Shown here: piece after piece, positions 1 to 5,406 of the stretch | Layout of the letters: the number at the start of each line of letters is the position of its first letter | Numbering within the stretch: the stretch's first letter is position 1 | Assembly: GCA_050013415.1 (NCBI GenBank) | Contig: JBEKFH010000305.1 | Location: 1-5,792, forward strand | Length of the DNA stretch: 5,792 nt | Reading direction: 5' to 3' | Source of the DNA: Palsa-506 sp050013415 | GTDB taxonomy: Bacteria; Actinomycetota; Actinomycetes; Streptosporangiales; Streptosporangiaceae | The notes under the pieces: model-generated | The model's database searches: none | Told to the model about the DNA's origin: nothing | What the model saw: only the letters and a program-made list of their open reading frames with translations | Made by a program: the position numbers and the translations under genes

Positions 1-63
1 GCCCCCGCCGCATCGGCGGCGACCGCCAGGACGGCCCCCGCCAGGACGGCCCCCGCCGCATCG
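1..63 (+). repeat. Short tandem and direct repeats coding an Ala/Pro linker
   Basis: A 15-bp unit CGCCAGGACGGCCCC is present twice head to tail (24-38 and 39-53). The 15-mer GCCCCCGCCGCATCG occurs at 1-15 and again at 49-63. Both periods are multiples of three, so the reading frame is kept and the product is a TAPAR-type low-complexity linker. This looks like slippage or recombination-driven length variation in an unstructured spacer rather than a separate element. Confidence 0.7.
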
Positions 64-1188
64 CCCGCGGGCGCCGGCGGACTCTCCGGGATCTTCGCCC
101 CGGGTCAGCGTTTCACCAGCCAGGGCCTCTACGGCGTGGCCGCGCAATCCGCAACCAATGCCTGGGCGGTCGGCAACACCACTGCCGGGCACGCGGTGTT
201 CAAGTACGGTCCGCCGTGGGTGGCGGAACCCCATGTGCCGGCGTTCCCCGCTGGGACGAAGAGCTACCTGCAGGGCGTGGCCGCCATCCCGCCCGCCAAT
301 TCGCTGGCACTGGCGGCTGGCTACACGGTCAAGGGCGGCACCGCCACCGGACTGATCGGGATCGGGAACACGGCGCACTGGTCGACGCTGTACTCGGGCC
401 CCGCTGACAGTTACCTCTTCGGCGTGGCCGCCACCTCGCCGACCAATGCCTGGGCAGTCGGTTACACGGTCAGCGGCACGAGCGCCACTCCGCTGATCCT
501 GCACGGCACCGGGCCAGGCCTCAGCACCTGGACGCCGGTGCCCAGCCTCCCGGTCTACGGAACGGACAGCTACCTCTACGGCGTGGCCGCCACGGCCGCC
601 GGCGATGTCTATGCGGTCGGCGACACCCAGGCCACCCCCAGCGCCCCGGACAGGACCCTGATCTATCACTCGAGCGGCGGCCCCTGGACACGGATGCCCA
701 GCCCGCCCGGCCCGAACCCGTCGAACAACAGCGTCCTGTTCGGCGTGGCCGCGACCACGGCCTCCTACCCCGTCAAGGTCTGGGCGGTCGGCGGCAGCGA
801 CACCAACGACAACACCCAGGCACTGATCCTCGGCCTGAGCGGCGGCACCTGGCATCAGGTGCCGGCTGGCGACATCACCTTCCTGAACTCCCCCTTCGAC
901 AGCGCCATCCTCGGCGTGTCCTTCGTCCCCGACCCGACAGGAGCCGCGAACCCCTATGTCTGGGCGGTCGGCGGCGCCGGCATCGCCTCCGACACCTACG
1001 AGACCGTGATATTGCAGCATTACGTCTCCGCCCCCACCTGGAACCAGGTGACCAGCCCGAACCCCGGACCCAGTAACTTCCTTCAGGGCGTGTCTGCCTT
1101 CTCCCCGACCAGTGCCTGGGCAGTCGGCGCCGCGGGCAGCAATTTCCTGGTCGAGCGCTGGTCGCCTTCGAGTCCTCCCTGGACCTGA
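1..1188 (+). CDS. Seven-repeat 'GVAA...AWAVG' beta-propeller-like protein (5'-truncated by window)
   Basis: The frame is open from the first base to the TGA at 1186-1188, so the N-terminus lies outside the window. The in-frame GTG at 136 falls inside the first repeat motif and is not a credible start. The visible protein begins with an Ala/Pro/Thr-rich linker of about 35 residues, typical of exported or surface-tethered actinobacterial proteins. Seven units follow, each opening with L-x-G-V and ending its first strand pair with (A/V)WAVG or a variant; they start at 127, 268, 415, 574, 736, 907 and 1081. Most units continue with a hydrophobic strand and a W-(T/N/H)-x-(V/M)-P-type strand. Seven units of 47-58 residues with the last one short suggest a seven-bladed propeller, the N-terminal strand probably closing the final blade. 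Similar repeats are common in secreted proteins of soil Actinomycetota and Chloroflexota; their ligand is generally unknown. Whether a kinase, transmembrane or signal region lies upstream cannot be seen. Repeat and frame are certain; the fold is inferred. Confidence 0.85.
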   Translation, partial: APAASAATARTAPARTAPAASPAGAGGLSGIFAPGQRFTSQGLYGVAAQSATNAWAVGNTTAGHAVFKYGPPWVAEPHVPAFPAGTKSYLQGVAAIPPANSLALAAGYTVKGGTATGLIGIGNTAHWSTLYSGPADSYLFGVAATSPTNAWAVGYTVSGTSATPLILHGTGPGLSTWTPVPSLPVYGTDSYLYGVAATAAGDVYAVGDTQATPSAPDRTLIYHSSGGPWTRMPSPPGPNPSNNSVLFGVAATTASYPVKVWAVGGSDTNDNTQALILGLSGGTWHQVPAGDITFLNSPFDSAILGVSFVPDPTGAANPYVWAVGGAGIASDTYETVILQHYVSAPTWNQVTSPNPGPSNFLQGVSAFSPTSAWAVGAAGSNFLVERWSPSSPPWT

Positions 1189-1224
1189 CCACAACAGGCG
1201 ACAGCGGGTAGCTCCCGCCAAGGT

Positions 1225-1263
1225 GCGATGCGCCGCCGGCAGCCGACGCCGGCGGCGCATCGC
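1225..1263. terminator. Perfect 16-bp hairpin after the propeller gene
   Basis: The left arm GCGATGCGCCGCCGGC (1225-1240) is the exact reverse complement of the right arm at 1248-1263, with a 7-nt loop AGCCGAC. It starts 36 bp after the stop codon of the propeller gene. No U-tract follows, which is common for actinobacterial terminators. Because the arms are perfectly symmetric it could act on either strand. The hairpin is directly visible; its role as a terminator is inferred from position and stability. Confidence 0.6.
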
Positions 1264-1330
1264 CGGGCAGCGGCTGGCGATGTGGTGCCGGGCCTGGGCT
1301 GGCGGCGCATCGCCGGGCTCCGGCTGGCGG
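1251..1330. repeat. 30-bp imperfect direct repeat with 50-bp period
   Basis: Positions 1251-1280 and 1301-1330 match at 27 of 30 bases: 18 identical, then AG versus TC, nine identical, and a final A/G difference. The first copy contains the right arm of the hairpin at 1225-1263. The second repeats that arm, so GCGATGCGCCGCC (1225-1237) can also pair with 1301-1313. A smaller competing pairing exists between CATCGCC (1258-1264) and GGCGATG (1276-1282). Two copies only; this is not a CRISPR array. Confidence 0.65.
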
Positions 1331-1342
1331 CGGTTCGTCCGG

Positions 1343-1356
1343 TAGGGTCCCGGGAA
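1343..1356 (+). promoter_or_regulatory. Candidate -10 box for leaderless transcription of the lactone oxidase gene
   Basis: TAGGGT at 1343-1348 fits the actinobacterial TANNNT -10 pattern. It ends 7 nt before the A of the ATG at 1356, the distance expected if transcription starts at the first base of the start codon. No convincing -35 element is present 17-18 bp upstream. The alternative reading is that AGGG (1344-1347) acts as a weak ribosome binding site 8 nt from the ATG; there is no better Shine-Dalgarno sequence. Confidence 0.4.
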
Positions 1357-2663
1357 TGGCCGTTAGCTCCCCCGCCTGGCGGAACTGGGCGGGCAACCAG
1401 GGCGCGGAGCCGCGCGAGATCGTCGTGCCCCGGTCGCCTGACGAGGTGGCGGCCGTTGTCCGCGGGGCAGGCAGCCGGGGCCTGACCGTCCGGATGACCG
1501 GCGCCGGACATTCGTTCACTGCGGTTGCGGTCACGGACGGCGTCATGATGCGCCCCGGCGGGCTGGCCGGCATCAGGTCGGTCGATGCGGCGGCCGGGCT
1601 GGCCACCGCCGAGGCAGGCTGCCCGCTGTCGGTGCTGAACGAGGAACTGCTCTCCCGCGGGCTCGCGCTCGCGAACATGGGCGACATTCAGGTCCAGACG
1701 GTGGCGGGCGCGATCCAGACCGGCACGCACGGCACCGGCCGGGACACCGGCGGCATGGCGGCGCAGGTAGCTGGCCTGGAGCTGGTGCTGGCCGACGGCA
1801 CGATCGCGTCATGCTCCGCCGAGCAGGACCCGGAGCTGTTCGCCGCTGCCAGGATCGGCCTCGGCGCGCTCGGTGTGCTCACGGCGGTCACGTTCCGCGT
1901 GGTCCCGGCGTTCCTGCTGGAGGCGCGCGAGGAGCCGATGCGCTGGGACGAGGTCACCGGCAGGCTGGACGAGCTGACCACCGTCAACGAGCATTTCGAG
2001 TTCTACTGGTTCCCGCACACGGAGGGGTGCCTGACCAAGCGGAACAACCGGGTGCCCGGCCCGGCCCGGCCGCTCGGCAGGTTCCGCCACGCGCTGGACG
2101 ACGAGTTCCTGTCCAACACGCTGTTCGGGGCCGCCTGCCAGCTGGGGCACTGGTTCCCGCCGGTGATCAGGCCGGTGAACGCGGTGGCCGGGCGGGCCCT
2201 GTCCGCGCGCAGCTATACCGACGCCTCGCACCGGGTGTTCACCAGCCCGCGCCGGGTCCGGTTCAAGGAGCAGGAGTACGCCATACCGCGGGAGGCACTG
2301 GGAGCCGCGCTCGCCGAGATCCGCGCGCTGCTCGCCCGCCGGGACTGGCGGATCAGCTTCCCGATCGAGGTCCGGGTGACGCCAGGCGACGATGTGTGGC
2401 TGTCCACCGCCTACGGCAGGGACAGCGCGTACATCGCCTGCCACGTCTTCCACGCCTCGCCGCACCAGGACTACTTCCGCGAGGTGGAGGCGGTGCTGAC
2501 CGCCGTGGGCGGGCGGCCGCACTGGGGCAAGCTGCACACCAGGCAGGCCGGCTACCTACGCGGCGCTTATCCGAGGTTCGGCGATTTCGTGGCGCTGCGC
2601 GACAAGCTCGACCCGGAGCGGAGATTCGGCAACGCCTACCTGGCCCAGGTCCTCGGCCCGTAG
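1356..2663 (+). CDS. FAD-linked aldonolactone oxidase/dehydrogenase (D-arabinono- / L-gulono-1,4-lactone type)
   Basis: The 435-residue product has the length and two-domain layout of the aldonolactone oxidoreductase family of the vanillyl-alcohol-oxidase superfamily, which oxidises a sugar lactone (or polyol in AldO-type members) using FAD. The N-terminal FAD-binding PCMH domain (about residues 20-190) carries TGAGHSFT, in which His52 matches the histidine that binds FAD covalently in this family. GAIQTGTHGTG and the LGALGVLTAVTF segment follow. The C-terminal ALO domain contains EYAIPRE, FPIEVRV, STAYGRD and HWGK (His389, Lys392), ending with LDPERRFGN near the C-terminus. The same motifs are found in the mycobacterial L-gulono-1,4-lactone dehydrogenase. 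No signal peptide or membrane segment is evident, so it is probably cytoplasmic. The start fits the family: an AWRNWAGNQ segment precedes the FAD domain. Family membership is secure; substrate and electron acceptor (oxygen or another carrier) cannot be decided from sequence. Confidence 0.93.
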   Translation: MAVSSPAWRNWAGNQGAEPREIVVPRSPDEVAAVVRGAGSRGLTVRMTGAGHSFTAVAVTDGVMMRPGGLAGIRSVDAAAGLATAEAGCPLSVLNEELLSRGLALANMGDIQVQTVAGAIQTGTHGTGRDTGGMAAQVAGLELVLADGTIASCSAEQDPELFAAARIGLGALGVLTAVTFRVVPAFLLEAREEPMRWDEVTGRLDELTTVNEHFEFYWFPHTEGCLTKRNNRVPGPARPLGRFRHALDDEFLSNTLFGAACQLGHWFPPVIRPVNAVAGRALSARSYTDASHRVFTSPRRVRFKEQEYAIPREALGAALAEIRALLARRDWRISFPIEVRVTPGDDVWLSTAYGRDSAYIACHVFHASPHQDYFREVEAVLTAVGGRPHWGKLHTRQAGYLRGAYPRFGDFVALRDKLDPERRFGNAYLAQVLGP

Positions 2664-2860
2664 CCCGTACTTCGCCGCGCCCGGCTGCGCCGGATCGGTC
2701 TACTCGGGGAGGAGCTTTTCATGATCACGGAAATAAGGGGGGGTCAGAGCAGCCCACTATTTCCGCCTTATCGATGAACGGCGCCGGGGGGCGGCGGGAC
2801 CCTGGGCAGTTCGCGCTGGAGCTTATTGCTACATCTGTGGCAGTTATGTAGCATAAGCGT
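2664..2860. other. Intergenic region before the toxin-antitoxin pair, with a possible mini-ORF pair
   Basis: This 197-bp stretch has runs of A/T unusual for the window. A strong Shine-Dalgarno-like GGGGAGGAG (2706-2714) lies 6 nt before an ATG at 2721 that opens an 18-codon frame ending at 2777 (MITEIRGGQSSPLFPPYR). Its stop overlaps, as ATGA, an ATG at 2774 opening a 25-codon frame that stops at 2851, inside the antitoxin operator. Neither peptide is recognisable. An inverted repeat CGGAAATA/TATTTCCG (2728-2735 and 2758-2765) lies within the first mini-ORF. A short CCGGC-TGC-GCCGG hairpin (2681-2693) could help end the oxidase transcript. Translation of the mini-ORFs is plausible but unproven. 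Confidence 0.35.
2821..2858. promoter_or_regulatory. Promoter/operator inverted repeat of the toxin-antitoxin operon
   Basis: The left arm GCTTATTGCTACAT (2821-2834) and right arm ATGTAGCATAAGC (2846-2858) are reverse complements except for one extra T in the left arm, separated by 11 nt. A candidate -35 TTGCTA (2826-2831) lies in the left arm and a candidate -10 TAGCAT (2849-2854) in the right arm, with a 17-bp spacer. The -10 ends 6 nt before the GTG at 2861, so the mRNA is probably leaderless. The right arm also contains a smaller palindrome, TTATG-TAG-CATAA (2844-2856). Type II antitoxins of the ribbon-helix-helix class usually bind such palindromes and repress their own operon. The sequence pattern is direct; binding is inferred. 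Confidence 0.65.
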
Positions 2861-3172
2861 GTGAGTACAAAGGATCGGCTTTCAGCATCCGTTGACGCTG
2901 AGCTGATAGCCGTAGCCCACGAGGCGGTTACCCATGGCCGGGCCGAGAGCGTGAGCGCGTGGGTGAATGATGCCCTCCGCCTGAAGGCCGATCACGACCG
3001 CCGGCTGGCTGCGCTCGACGAGTTCCTGAGCGCATATGAAGCCGAGCACGGCGAGATAACCGAGCAGGAGATGCACGATGCCGCCCGCCGGGCGAGGGCT
3101 GGGGCCGTCGTGGTCCGGGGCCGGCCTGCTGGCCAGGCGGCCGGCCCACCGGAAGGCCGTGGTGCTGCCTGA
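2861..3172 (+). CDS. vapB: Ribbon-helix-helix-type antitoxin of a VapBC-like module
   Basis: This 103-residue protein starts at GTG and has no Shine-Dalgarno sequence, which fits a leaderless message. RLSASVDAELI (residues 6-16) looks like the DNA-binding beta ribbon. AVAHEAVTHG (17-26) and the ESVSAWVNDALRLKAD segment (29-44) look like the two helices of a CopG/ParD-like ribbon-helix-helix domain, used for dimerisation and operator binding. The charged, helical C-terminal half (about 45-86, with LDEFLSAYEAEHGEITEQEM) is the expected toxin-binding and neutralising arm. The last 16 residues or so are a Gly/Pro/Ala/Arg-rich tail that looks disordered and may be a late addition. The TGA shares its A with the ATG of the toxin gene (TGATG), so the two are probably translationally coupled. 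The symbol is given at family level; it is not assigned to a numbered paralogue. Confidence 0.85.
   Translation: MSTKDRLSASVDAELIAVAHEAVTHGRAESVSAWVNDALRLKADHDRRLAALDEFLSAYEAEHGEITEQEMHDAARRARAGAVVVRGRPAGQAAGPPEGRGAA
3118..3147 (+). other. GC-rich hairpin at the end of the antitoxin gene, just before the toxin start
   Basis: GGGCCGGCC (3118-3126) pairs perfectly with GGCCGGCCC (3139-3147) around a 12-nt loop that is itself partly self-complementary (TGGCCA). It ends 24 nt before the toxin ATG at 3172. The toxin has no well-placed Shine-Dalgarno sequence; the nearest purine run, GGAAGG at 3151-3156, is 15 nt away. The structure may limit independent initiation on the toxin, but it may also simply reflect a GC-rich low-complexity coding tail. 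Confidence 0.4.
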
Positions 3173-3549
3173 TGCTCGTGCTCGATGCGGGAGCGTTCGT
3201 GGCGGTTGACCGCGGTGACCGTGATGTCGTGGCCCTGGTCAAGCGCGAGCGCCTGGCGGGCAGGCCTCCGGTCACCTGCGGGGGCGTGGTCGCGCAAGTC
3301 TGGCGCGGCGGTAACGGAAGGCAGGTACCGCTCGCCCGGCTGCTGGCAGGGGTCGACGTTGTGCCGATCGATGACAGCCTGGGTCGCCGGGCCGGGATCT
3401 TGCTAGCTCGCAGCGGCCAGTCCGATGCCATCGACGCAGCGGTGGTCTGCCTGGCTGGCGACGGGGATGACATCCTCACCTCCGACCCCGGCGATCTTCG
3501 CGCACTCGCGGAGGCTGCCGGGATCCATCTAGAGCTCGTCCCCGTATAG
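3172..3549 (+). CDS. vapC: PIN-domain ribonuclease toxin, VapC-like
   Basis: This 125-residue protein spans a complete single PIN domain, the usual size for VapC toxins, which cleave RNA (often tRNA or rRNA) with Mg or Mn when not bound by antitoxin. The first strand LVLDAGAF carries Asp5. The second conserved site is in GVVAQVWRGG, where Gln42 stands at the position usually held by Glu. SDAIDAA supplies Asp85 and Asp88, and LTSDPGD supplies Asp105 with the neighbouring Asp108. The C-terminal strand HLELVPV completes the fold. The start overlaps the antitoxin stop by one base and there is no strong ribosome binding site, consistent with coupling that keeps toxin output below antitoxin. Family assignment is firm; activity and target are unknown. 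The Glu-to-Gln change also occurs, to my recollection, in other actinobacterial PIN proteins, so it need not mean an inactive toxin. Confidence 0.9.
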   Translation: MLVLDAGAFVAVDRGDRDVVALVKRERLAGRPPVTCGGVVAQVWRGGNGRQVPLARLLAGVDVVPIDDSLGRRAGILLARSGQSDAIDAAVVCLAGDGDDILTSDPGDLRALAEAAGIHLELVPV

Positions 3550-3562
3550 CTGCGTGCATGGG

Positions 3563-3576
3563 CGGCTGTTCAGCCG
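3563..3576. terminator. Small hairpin after the toxin gene (weak terminator candidate)
   Basis: CGGCTG (3563-3568) and CAGCCG (3571-3576) are complementary around two bases, giving in practice a 5-bp stem with a 4-nt loop. It begins 13 bp after the toxin stop. It is short, has no U-tract and may be chance in such GC-rich DNA. The rest of 3550-3685 shows no recognisable promoter. Confidence 0.2.
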
Positions 3577-3673
3577 GCGATTCGTCCGGGCCATCTCCGC
3601 CATCCGCGGCTACGAGCATCGGCAATGCAGGCGGTCGCGCTGGCCATCACCTGATGACCGCGACGGGCACTCC

Positions 3674-3679
3674 AGGAGG
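3674..3679 (+). promoter_or_regulatory. Shine-Dalgarno site fixing the amidohydrolase start
   Basis: AGGAGG lies 6 nt upstream of the GTG at 3686. It is a full match to the ribosome-binding consensus and favours 3686 over the upstream in-frame ATG at 3554, which has no such site. Confidence 0.85.
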
Positions 3680-3685
3680 CACCGG

Positions 3686-5164
3686 GTGAGCGACTGGGAC
3701 ATCGTGCTGCGCGGGGGGCGCGTGATCGATCCGGAGTCGGGCCTTGACGCTGTGCGCGATGTCGCGGTCGCGGCGGGCCGGGTCGCGGAGATCGGGACCG
3801 GGCTGGGCCCCGGGCGGGCTGACTACGATGTCGCGGGCCTCGCGGTGACTGCCGGGTTCGTCGACCTGCACAGTCACGTGAGCGACATCGCGGGCCTGCG
3901 GCTGCAGTGCCTGGACGGTGTCACGACCGCTCTGGAGCTGGAGGCGGGCGTCACCCCCGTCGAGACTGCGTACCAGAATGCCGCCGCCGAAGGCCGGCCG
4001 GTCAACTACGGCTACGCCGCATCCTGGGCGCAGGCCCGGATGGAGGCGGTTGCCGGGATCGCGCCGGACGGCACGATGGCCGCGTTCCTGGCCAGCATCG
4101 CGAACCCGTCATGGCAGCGCCCGGCCGCGCCCGCGGAGATCTCCGCGCTGCTGGCGCGGCTGTCGGCTGACCTGGCGAGCGGGGCGCTGGGCATCGGCGT
4201 GCTCGCCGGGTACGCGCCGCTCACCGACCCGGCCGAGTACCTGCAGGTCGCCCGGCTTGCCGCCGAGGCCGGCGTGCCCGTCTTCACGCACGCGCGGGAC
4301 CTGATCGAGATAGCCCCGCAGACGCGCATCGACGGCGCGGAGGAGATCGTCCGCGCCGCGGGCGAGACCGGCGCGCAGATGCATTACTGTCACGTCAACA
4401 GCACCTCGCAGCGGCACATCGACAGGGTGCTGGACCTGATCACCAGGGCGCAGGCAGCCGGGGCGCGCGTGACCACCGAGGCCTACCCGTACGGGTCCGG
4501 CATGACCGGCATCGGGGCCGCGTTCCTCGCGCCCGAGCGGCTCGGCGAGCGCGGGCTCTCGCCGTCCTCGCTCACCTACGCGCCGACCGGCGAGCGGATC
4601 GCCAGCGAGGCCCGGCTGCGCGAGCTGAGGCAGGCCGATCCCGGCGGCCTGGCGATCATCGAGCTACTCGACGAGGACGACCCGGGCGACCGCCAGCTGC
4701 TGATGCGCTCGCTCACCTTCCCCGGCGCCATCGTCGCCAGCGATGCCATGCCGCTGACCTGGACCGGGCCAGCACCCGGGCCGCTCAGCTGGCCGCTGCC
4801 CGGGACCGCGATCACGCATCCGCGCACAGCCGGGACGTTCTCCCGGGCGCTGCGCCTGCTCACCCGCGGAGACCGGCCGCTCAGCCTGACCGAGGCACTG
4901 AGCAAGTGCAGCCTGCGGCCGGCCCTGCTGCTGCAGGACCACGTGCCGGCCATGCGCCGCAAGGGCCGGCTGCACAGCGGCAGCGACGCTGACATCGTCG
5001 TTTTCGACCCGGCCGCGATCAGCGACCAGGCCAGCTACGCGCACAGCACCCGCCCGTCGACCGGCATCCGGCACGTCCTGGTCAACGGCGCGTTCGTCAT
5101 ACGAGACAGCGACATCGTCGCCGGCGCCCTGCCCGGCCGCCCCGTCCGCGCCGACCCGCGATAG
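3686..5164 (+). CDS. Amidohydrolase of the N-acyl-D-amino-acid / D-glutamate deacylase group
   Basis: From the GTG at 3686 the protein has 492 residues, close to the usual size of D-aminoacylases. These metal-dependent TIM-barrel hydrolases remove acyl groups from N-acyl-D-amino acids. The N-terminal beta-sandwich segment DIVLRGGRVIDPESG is followed by the metal motif VDLHSHVSD (His62, His64). The strand GVTTALELEAG has Glu84/Glu86 where classical D-aminoacylase has a bridging Cys. Further ligands are His202 (FTHARD), His236 (YCHVNSTS) and the catalytic Asp353 (ASDAMP). The THPRTAGTFSRALR segment (His378) and the C-terminal GRLHSGSDADIVVFDP, which returns to the sandwich domain, are also characteristic. 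The upstream ATG at 3554 would add 44 Arg-rich residues before the usual family start and lacks a ribosome binding site. No signal peptide is seen, so it is probably cytoplasmic. Possible roles are scavenging D-amino acids or turnover of N-acylated compounds. Exact substrate is unknown; a dihydroorotase-like or other amidohydrolase role is less likely. Confidence 0.9.
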   Translation: MSDWDIVLRGGRVIDPESGLDAVRDVAVAAGRVAEIGTGLGPGRADYDVAGLAVTAGFVDLHSHVSDIAGLRLQCLDGVTTALELEAGVTPVETAYQNAAAEGRPVNYGYAASWAQARMEAVAGIAPDGTMAAFLASIANPSWQRPAAPAEISALLARLSADLASGALGIGVLAGYAPLTDPAEYLQVARLAAEAGVPVFTHARDLIEIAPQTRIDGAEEIVRAAGETGAQMHYCHVNSTSQRHIDRVLDLITRAQAAGARVTTEAYPYGSGMTGIGAAFLAPERLGERGLSPSSLTYAPTGERIASEARLRELRQADPGGLAIIELLDEDDPGDRQLLMRSLTFPGAIVASDAMPLTWTGPAPGPLSWPLPGTAITHPRTAGTFSRALRLLTRGDRPLSLTEALSKCSLRPALLLQDHVPAMRRKGRLHSGSDADIVVFDPAAISDQASYAHSTRPSTGIRHVLVNGAFVIRDSDIVAGALPGRPVRADPR

Positions 5165-5214
5165 GCAAGTGGCGCCGCCGGGGCCGCAGGGCCGGGCCCG
5201 CAGTGGTTTAAGCA

Positions 5215-5274
5215 AACCCGTTCGATGTGGCATCGGATGGGTTGGATGCCACCCAGTGCCACACGGAACGGGTT
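5215..5274. terminator. Long interrupted hairpin downstream of the amidohydrolase gene
   Basis: The outer stem AACCCGTTC (5215-5223) pairs with GAACGGGTT (5266-5274). After a 2x2 mismatch, TGTGGCA (5226-5232) pairs with TGCCACA (5257-5263). An inner TGGGT (5238-5242) can pair with ACCCA (5251-5255) around an 8-nt loop. It starts about 50 bp after the deacylase stop. No U-tract follows. It is a probable terminator or 3'-end stabiliser. Confidence 0.5.
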
Positions 5275-5318
5275 ACCGGCGGCCGGGAACGGCCGATGCC
5301 CCGGGCCCCCGGGCAGAG

Positions 5319-5371
5319 ATGCCTCGGGACCCCTTCCCCCCCTTCGCGGAGGGAACGAGGTCCCGGGGCAT
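5319..5371. terminator. 13-bp hairpin in the convergent intergenic region
   Basis: ATGCCTCGGGACC (5319-5331) pairs with GGTCCCGGGGCAT (5359-5371) through 12 Watson-Crick pairs and one G-U pair on the plus strand. An inner TTCCC (5334-5338) and GGGAA (5351-5355) extend the stem past a small internal loop. It could terminate transcription from either side; on the minus strand the wobble becomes an A-C mismatch, so the plus-strand form is slightly more stable. Confidence 0.5.
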
Positions 5372-5378
5372 TCCGTGT

Positions 5379-5406
5379 CGCCGGTACGGTGCCGCCGGTA
5401 CCGGCG
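5379..5406. terminator. 9-bp hairpin just past the minus-strand gene
   Basis: CGCCGGTAC (5379-5387) and GTACCGGCG (5398-5406) are perfect complements around a 10-nt loop. The right part lies within a 12-bp palindrome GCCGGTACCGGC (5394-5405). It sits 5 bp beyond the stop codon of the minus-strand gene, the expected place for its terminator. Confidence 0.5.

Noticed and set aside
1251..1330. Direct repeat considered as a CRISPR array
   Set aside because: Only two imperfect copies with a 20-bp gap; no further units and no cas genes in the window.
875..1687. Long minus-strand open frame of 270 codons
   Set aside because: It overlaps the strongly supported propeller and lactone oxidase genes, is Arg/Ser/Pro-rich and has no family motif; it is a GC-driven shadow.
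1811..2851. Plus-strand open frame of 346 codons in another frame of the lactone oxidase gene
   Set aside because: Composition is Arg/Gly/Ala-rich without domain motifs, and the other frame encodes a complete conserved enzyme. Only its last 25 codons (from the ATG at 2774) are outside that gene, and they are discussed as a mini-ORF.
2664..2860. Lower-GC intergenic region considered as an insertion-sequence scar or attachment site
   Set aside because: No transposase fragment, target duplication or matching repeat at the other side of the toxin-antitoxin pair was found.
3554..3685. Upstream ATG extension of the amidohydrolase
   Set aside because: The added 44 residues are Arg-rich and lie before the usual N-terminus of the family, there is no ribosome binding site, and AGGAGG is ideally placed for the GTG at 3686.
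1356..5164. Lactone oxidase, toxin-antitoxin and amidohydrolase considered as one functional operon
   Set aside because: The gaps are 197 and 136 bp, the toxin-antitoxin pair has its own promoter/operator, and the two enzymes share no evident pathway.
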